Origin: Pseudomonadota bacterium
GTDB lineage: Bacteria > Desulfobacterota > Desulfovibrionia > Desulfovibrionales > Desulfomicrobiaceae
Direction: 5' to 3'
DNA length: 64,000 nucleotides
Assembly: GCA_018902545.1 (NCBI GenBank)
Contig: JAHIQM010000005.1
Span: 1-64,000 of the forward strand
Below the pieces are notes generated by a model. It was not told the origin of the DNA. It saw nothing but the letters and a program-made list of their open reading frames with translations, and did no database searches. The translations under genes and the position numbers were made by a program. Shown in pieces: positions 15,001 through 21,000 of the stretch (the first letter of the stretch is position 1; every line of letters starts with the position of its first letter).

Positions 15001-18000
15001 CTGCGGCGCGTATCTGCCAACGACAATACGTTCAACCCGTACTCAGGGCTTTCAGCCATAGAGTTTCAGGATGTAGTCGAAACCATCGGCATGGCCGCTC
15101 AGACCAACGGCACGACGCTGAAACTGGGCGGGACGGCCGTGGTCGACGGTCTTGAGGTGATCTACCGTGCCGGCGCCAACGACGCCATCGGCGGCCTCGG
15201 GCAGGCAACGGATTTCGTCGTGGATGTCGTGGCGGACAAGACCATTCGCCTCAGCTATGAAGCGGGTGACAGCTACCTCAGCTATGACTTCTCGGCCACG
15301 GAAGCCAACTCGACGCATCTGCTGACCATCGGCAACGATACCGTCAAGATCGTCTCCCAGAACCAGAGCCGGTTCATCGTGTTCGATGACGCACATGACC
15401 TGATAGACAACGATAAACTCAAGTATTCCGTAAGCTCCGGCGGCACCGCCATAGGGGGACTCGTCAGCGGTCAGACATACCTCGTCTGGGTCCTTGACGC
15501 CAGAAGCATCGCCCTGGCCCTGGACGACAATGACCCCGAACCCAAACCGATTCAGCTCAACTTCTCCGCAGCCACGGGAACGCATACGTTCACTACTACC
15601 AACAGTACTGTCCTGGACGTCACCGTCGCAGGGCAGAACGAATACCTCTTCATCGCTGCCGACCGTAAGCTGGACGACGGCGAAAGCGCGACCTACGACA
15701 GTAACGGCTGGATCCCCATCACCGCCTTGCAAACGGTCTCCACATACTACGTGAATTATGTGGCCGAGAAGACAGTCAGTCTGAAGCACGGCAGCGGCGA
15801 CAGCGCAGTCCGCCTCGATTTTTCGGAGGCCCTGGGGACCAACCACAGCCTGTCCGGCGTGTTCGTCGATCCCTTGGCGCAAAACAAGTATGTCGTGCTC
15901 AATGCCGCCCACGGCCTGACGGCCGGGAATCAGTACGAAGTTGTCTACACCGCAGCGGACACGGCCGTGGGCGGTCTGACCAGCGCAAATACCTACACGA
16001 TGACCGTGATCGACTCGCGGACCGTGACCCTTTCCGTAGCGGGCGCACTCATCGAACTCGACTTCTCCTCGGCTACCGCAGCAGGCCACGCCCTGGTCGG
16101 CACAGGCGTAACCGCTTCCTTCAATCCGACAGTCCAGGACACCTTCATTGTCTTTGCCTCGGAACACGGTTTCAACACGGACGAAACGGTGACATACGCT
16201 CCGGGCGCCAATACGGCCATCGGCGGTTTGACCTCCGGATCGAGCTACTTCGTCATCGATAACGGCGACGACACCTTTTCCCTGAGCGACGTCGCAGGAG
16301 GACCGGCGATCGGTTTCAACTTCGGTACGTCCACTGGCGATGCTCACTACCTGTGCAGCACAGAGAATATCGCCTCCAATCATCAATACCGCGACGGACA
16401 GAAGGTCGTTTTCCACAGCATGAGCACTGCAGGCACCATCGACGCCGACGCAGGAGGTCTGATCGGGCTGGTCGCGGGCCATGTCTATACTGTCGATGTC
16501 CTTTCCGACGGCACCTTTCGACTGCTGGCCGATCCCGACAATCCTGATAGCGTCGTCGCGCTGGAAATCGACCTGGAAGGACTCCGCAGCGGCGCGAAAT
16601 ATGCGCTTTCCTCCCTGAACGAACTGATCGTGGAATCGGCCTCGTCCCGTTTCGTGGTGGGCGAGGCCGTCCGTTACGAGAGCGGCAGCGGCAGCGGGGT
16701 CGACAGCCTCACGGACGGTTCGGTCTACTACGTGCGCTCAATCAACGGCAACTCGGTCACGCTGTCCGCCACGATTTCGGGCGCGAATCTGACCGTCGAC
16801 ATGTTCACGACCATGTTCCAGGCCACGGCTGTTTCGGTTGACGCAATAGACGGTCTGGTCACGGACTTCCACCTCGTGTCCTTGAACGCGCTTGACCTCG
16901 GCGTCGAGCACGGTTTTGCCACCAGCGACAGCATCATCTACCATTCGGACACGCCGGATATCGGTCTGACCAACGGCGCGAGCTACACGGTGGTCAAGGT
17001 TAACGCGACGACCATTCGGTTGAAGGACGGTTTGGGGCATTTCGTGCAGCTGAACCCCGACACTTTCGGAGGCGGCGCGCACACCTTCGCCTACCAGGCA
17101 GAGACGAATTTCGCCGCATCTGCAATCAACGATCGCCCCAACGTCATCGAACTCGGCGTGCCCCATGGCCTGAGCCGCGGCGATCTCGTGATCTACCACA
17201 AAGGCGCGGATACGGCCTCCATCGGAGGTCTTGAAGACGCAGGCATCTACTACGCCGACATCGTCAGCGACACGGCCGTCAGGCTGGCGCTGAGTCTCAG
17301 GGACCTGACCGACGGTGTCTTCGTCGAGTTCGATACGTCCACTGTGAACACGACGGGGCACCGTCTCGGGGTCGTGGACACCAAAAACCTGAATACCGTG
17401 GCCGACGTCGTCAGTGGCGACACCATAAACTTGGGGTACGCCCACGGGTTCACCACCGGCCAGAGCATCATCTACGACAGCGGCAGCGGGGCGGCCATCG
17501 GCGGACTCGTCGACGGCCAGATCTACTACGTCATCGTCGTCACCCCGACGTCGTTCCAGCTTGCCGACAGCCTCGATGATATCCTGATCAACAATCCGGT
17601 GACGGAGCGCCTCGGCGACACCAATTCGGGCGTGCACGTCTTCACAGCGGCAGAGAGCGACAGCAGCGCCCTCGGCAACGTGACCCTCAAAGCCCAGGGT
17701 TCCATCCTGTCCTTTGACAATTCGTCGGTCATCCGCGGCGGCCTGGTCACCCTGGAGGCAGGCAAAACCCTTGGCGAGACGGGGAAGATGCTGCTTGTCG
17801 ACACCGCCGCCTCTTCCAGCAGCGGTTTGACGGGCCTGGCCAACGGGGACATCTTTATCAAGGAGATCAGCGGCGACCTCAACCTGATCAGTCTTGAGTC
17901 CCAGATTGGCGATGTCACGTTGACGGTCGCCTCCGGGCATTTGCGCGATTCCAACCGCAGCGAGAGCACTGACGATCTGGCCGTGGAAGAGCTGCTCAGC

Positions 18001-21000
18001 CTGTGGGCGGACATGAATCTGACCGGGGCGGCGGCCCAGGCGGCGGCCAATCAGGCCGTGGATGCCTATCTGGCCATGCGCAACCAGGAATACGCCACCT
18101 ATTGGACGTATCGTGAACGGCAGGATGATCCCTCGACCTATGACCCGAATTCGCGGTTCGAGTTCAGCGCGCAGGAACGCGCGGTCTACGAGGAATATTA
18201 CTTAGGCCTCGGCCAGGAGCAGGGCAAATCCGGCGCTGAACTCGACGCCTTCGTTGCCGACGCCATAACGACCTTGGAAAACAAGCGCACCGACGAATAC
18301 CACGAACTGCATGACCGCTACGGCGTCTTCGGCGATGCGCGGATCGCCGGGTGGCGCTACGACACCTCCATCGCCTATGAGCCTGATTTCGATGCCGCCA
18401 CTGACATGGACGCCGCTGCCGACAGCATCGTCATCGGCACGCACATCTTCGCCACGGGTCAGGGCGTGATGTATCGCGTCGGAACAGGCGGCACGGCACT
18501 CACTGGCCTGAAGGACGGCACCATCTATTACGCGGTTGTCGTCGATTCAACGACCATACGGTTGGCGGCCACCCAGGAGGACGCCCTGGCGGCTACGCCC
18601 GTGATCATCGACATCGCCGCAGGTTCCGGCACGCACTTTTTCTCTGAAATCGAGGCCATCCGCGAGGGCGCGGCATGGTCGGAGTCCGAACTGAAATATT
18701 CCGTCGGCGCAGGCTGGATCAAGGCCACCGCCGACACAACGACGGCCGTGGAAGCCCCGAACATCATCGGCCACAACGTGACCATCAGCGCCGAAGCCGT
18801 CGGTGCGAAGATGCAGGAACTGATCATCGACCTTGGCGTCGGCATCACAAACCTGACCGAAACCCAGCAACTGACGCTGGCGGCGTCCGAGCGCAAGGAC
18901 ATGGTCATCATCAACGGCAATGACGACACCATCACCTTCGGGAGCGTGCATGGGCTTTTGAGCGGCGACACGGTCAACCTCGTCGACCGCTGGCAACTGT
19001 ACAGCATCGGCGGAGTCGCGGACGGAGCCACCTACCATGCCGTCGTGATCGACGACTTCACCATCCAGTTGGCCACCTCCGCCGATGGGAGCGGCCTGGT
19101 CGACATCACCAGCCACGAGGTGCGCGTCACATCCGTCGAGGACGTGGACATCAAGGCTTCGGGCAAGGTCAAGGTGACGGCGGACACGTTCGTCTATCTC
19201 GGGTCGGAGCAGGATATGCGCATCGAACAGATCGTTGCGGGAGGACTGGTTCAGCTCAAGCTTGACGGTTCCATCCTCGACGGTCTCGATGAAACTCCGG
19301 GCGACCCGGAAGTCAGCAGCATCATCGCCGGCAACCTGCTTCTCGAAGCCGGTCGGGGTTCCATCGGCAGCAGCGGCGACGACTTCAACGTGACGATCCT
19401 GAGCGGCGGAACGTTCATAGGGCGGGCGGAGCATTCCATCTGGCTGACGTCCACTGCCGGCGATCTGGCCGTGGACGTAGTATTCGCGCGGGAGGACGTT
19501 ACGCTCAGGACCCTGGACGGTTCCATTCTCGACGCCTACCAGACCGGCAACACGAACATCCTGGCGCACAGTCTGAACCTTATAAGCGCAGACTCCATCG
19601 GCAGCGCCGCCAATGCCCTCGACATCGACCTCGATCCCGAGGGCGCGGTCCATGCGCGGGCCATGGGCGACATCGCCCTGTCCGAAACGGCCGGCAACCT
19701 GAACGTCGATCTGGTCTTCTCCGAACAGGCCGATGTCTACCTCACGGCCGATTTCTCCATCCTCGGACGTCCAAGCGACATCCACGCCGACGTCATCGGC
19801 AACAGCATAGAACTGACCGCGCTGCGGGGGGCCATCGGCGCCGCCAACGGCGAAGACCTGAACATAAATTCCGCCTTTTCGGCACCCGGCACCCTGACCT
19901 CGACCAGCCAGTTCAACACCTACATCCATGAGACCGCTGGCGACTTGACGCTCTTTGCCGTCGGCAGCATCCTGGGCACGGCCTTCATCGACAGCTCCGG
20001 GTCCATCTGGAACGGCAACCCCGGCGGCAGCAACGTGACCTCCGGCATGACCCGGCTCTATGCCTCGGACAATATCGGCGCGGCGGACAACGCCCTTCAG
20101 ACCCTTGTCGGCCACCTCGAAGGCCGGTCCACCAACGGCGAGGTCTACATCCACAACACCGGCCACCTCATCGTAGGCGGGGTCAGTGGCGAGAGCGAAG
20201 GCATCCTCGCCGTCGGCTCCGTGCGCATAACGGCCAGCAGTCCGGTGACCGTGACCGAAAATATCACGGCGGATAACATCACCATCGTCGCCACGGATGA
20301 CGACATCGACGGCACCGTGGACACCAACGACGACATCATCGTGCAGAGCGGGGTGACCCTGTTTGCCACCGCCGGGGACATCTTGCTGTGCGCCGGAGAC
20401 GACATCATTCTGCATGCCGGGGCGTCCCTCGTGGCCACCGGTACCATTACGCTCAATGTCGACCGCTGCGGGGACGCAGACGCCAGCGGCAGCGTCGTGG
20501 ACCTCCAGGGCGCCATCGCCGGAACGGCTTTGTACATCAATGGCGGAAACGACGGCGATCTCGTGGTCCTACCGCACATTGTCCAGCCCCTTCCCACGTT
20601 CATCACCTTCGGATCGGGTGACGACACTGTTCTTCTGGGCAGCAACGCCACCCCGACGAGTAACACTGGTGGCGTGGCGGCGAGCATCGGCGACCTGCTG
20701 ACCATCGATGGCGGCGACGGATTCGACACCCTGTGGCTCGACGACTCGGGCAACACGGCGGCGGCGAGCGCCACGCTGACGGATACGACCATCACCGGCC
20801 TGGGCATGGCCCAGGGCATCGTGTACGCGGGCCTGGAAGAACTCAGGGTGAACTTCGGCAACGGCGACAACACGATCAACATCCGGAGCGTTGCGGCGGG
20901 TTCGACCATGACCCTGGCTACGGGCGACGGGAACGACACCTTCAACGTCTCCTCCGACGCGCCGACGAACCTGGGCAACCTGGACGGCATACGTGGTGAC

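Noticed and set aside
15052-20415. Long open frames on the minus strand within the giant gene (for example 15052-16482 and 18547-20415)
   Set aside because: High-GC repetitive coding DNA keeps antisense frames open. The translations are low-complexity, have no ribosome sites or known domains, and are opposite a clear gene.
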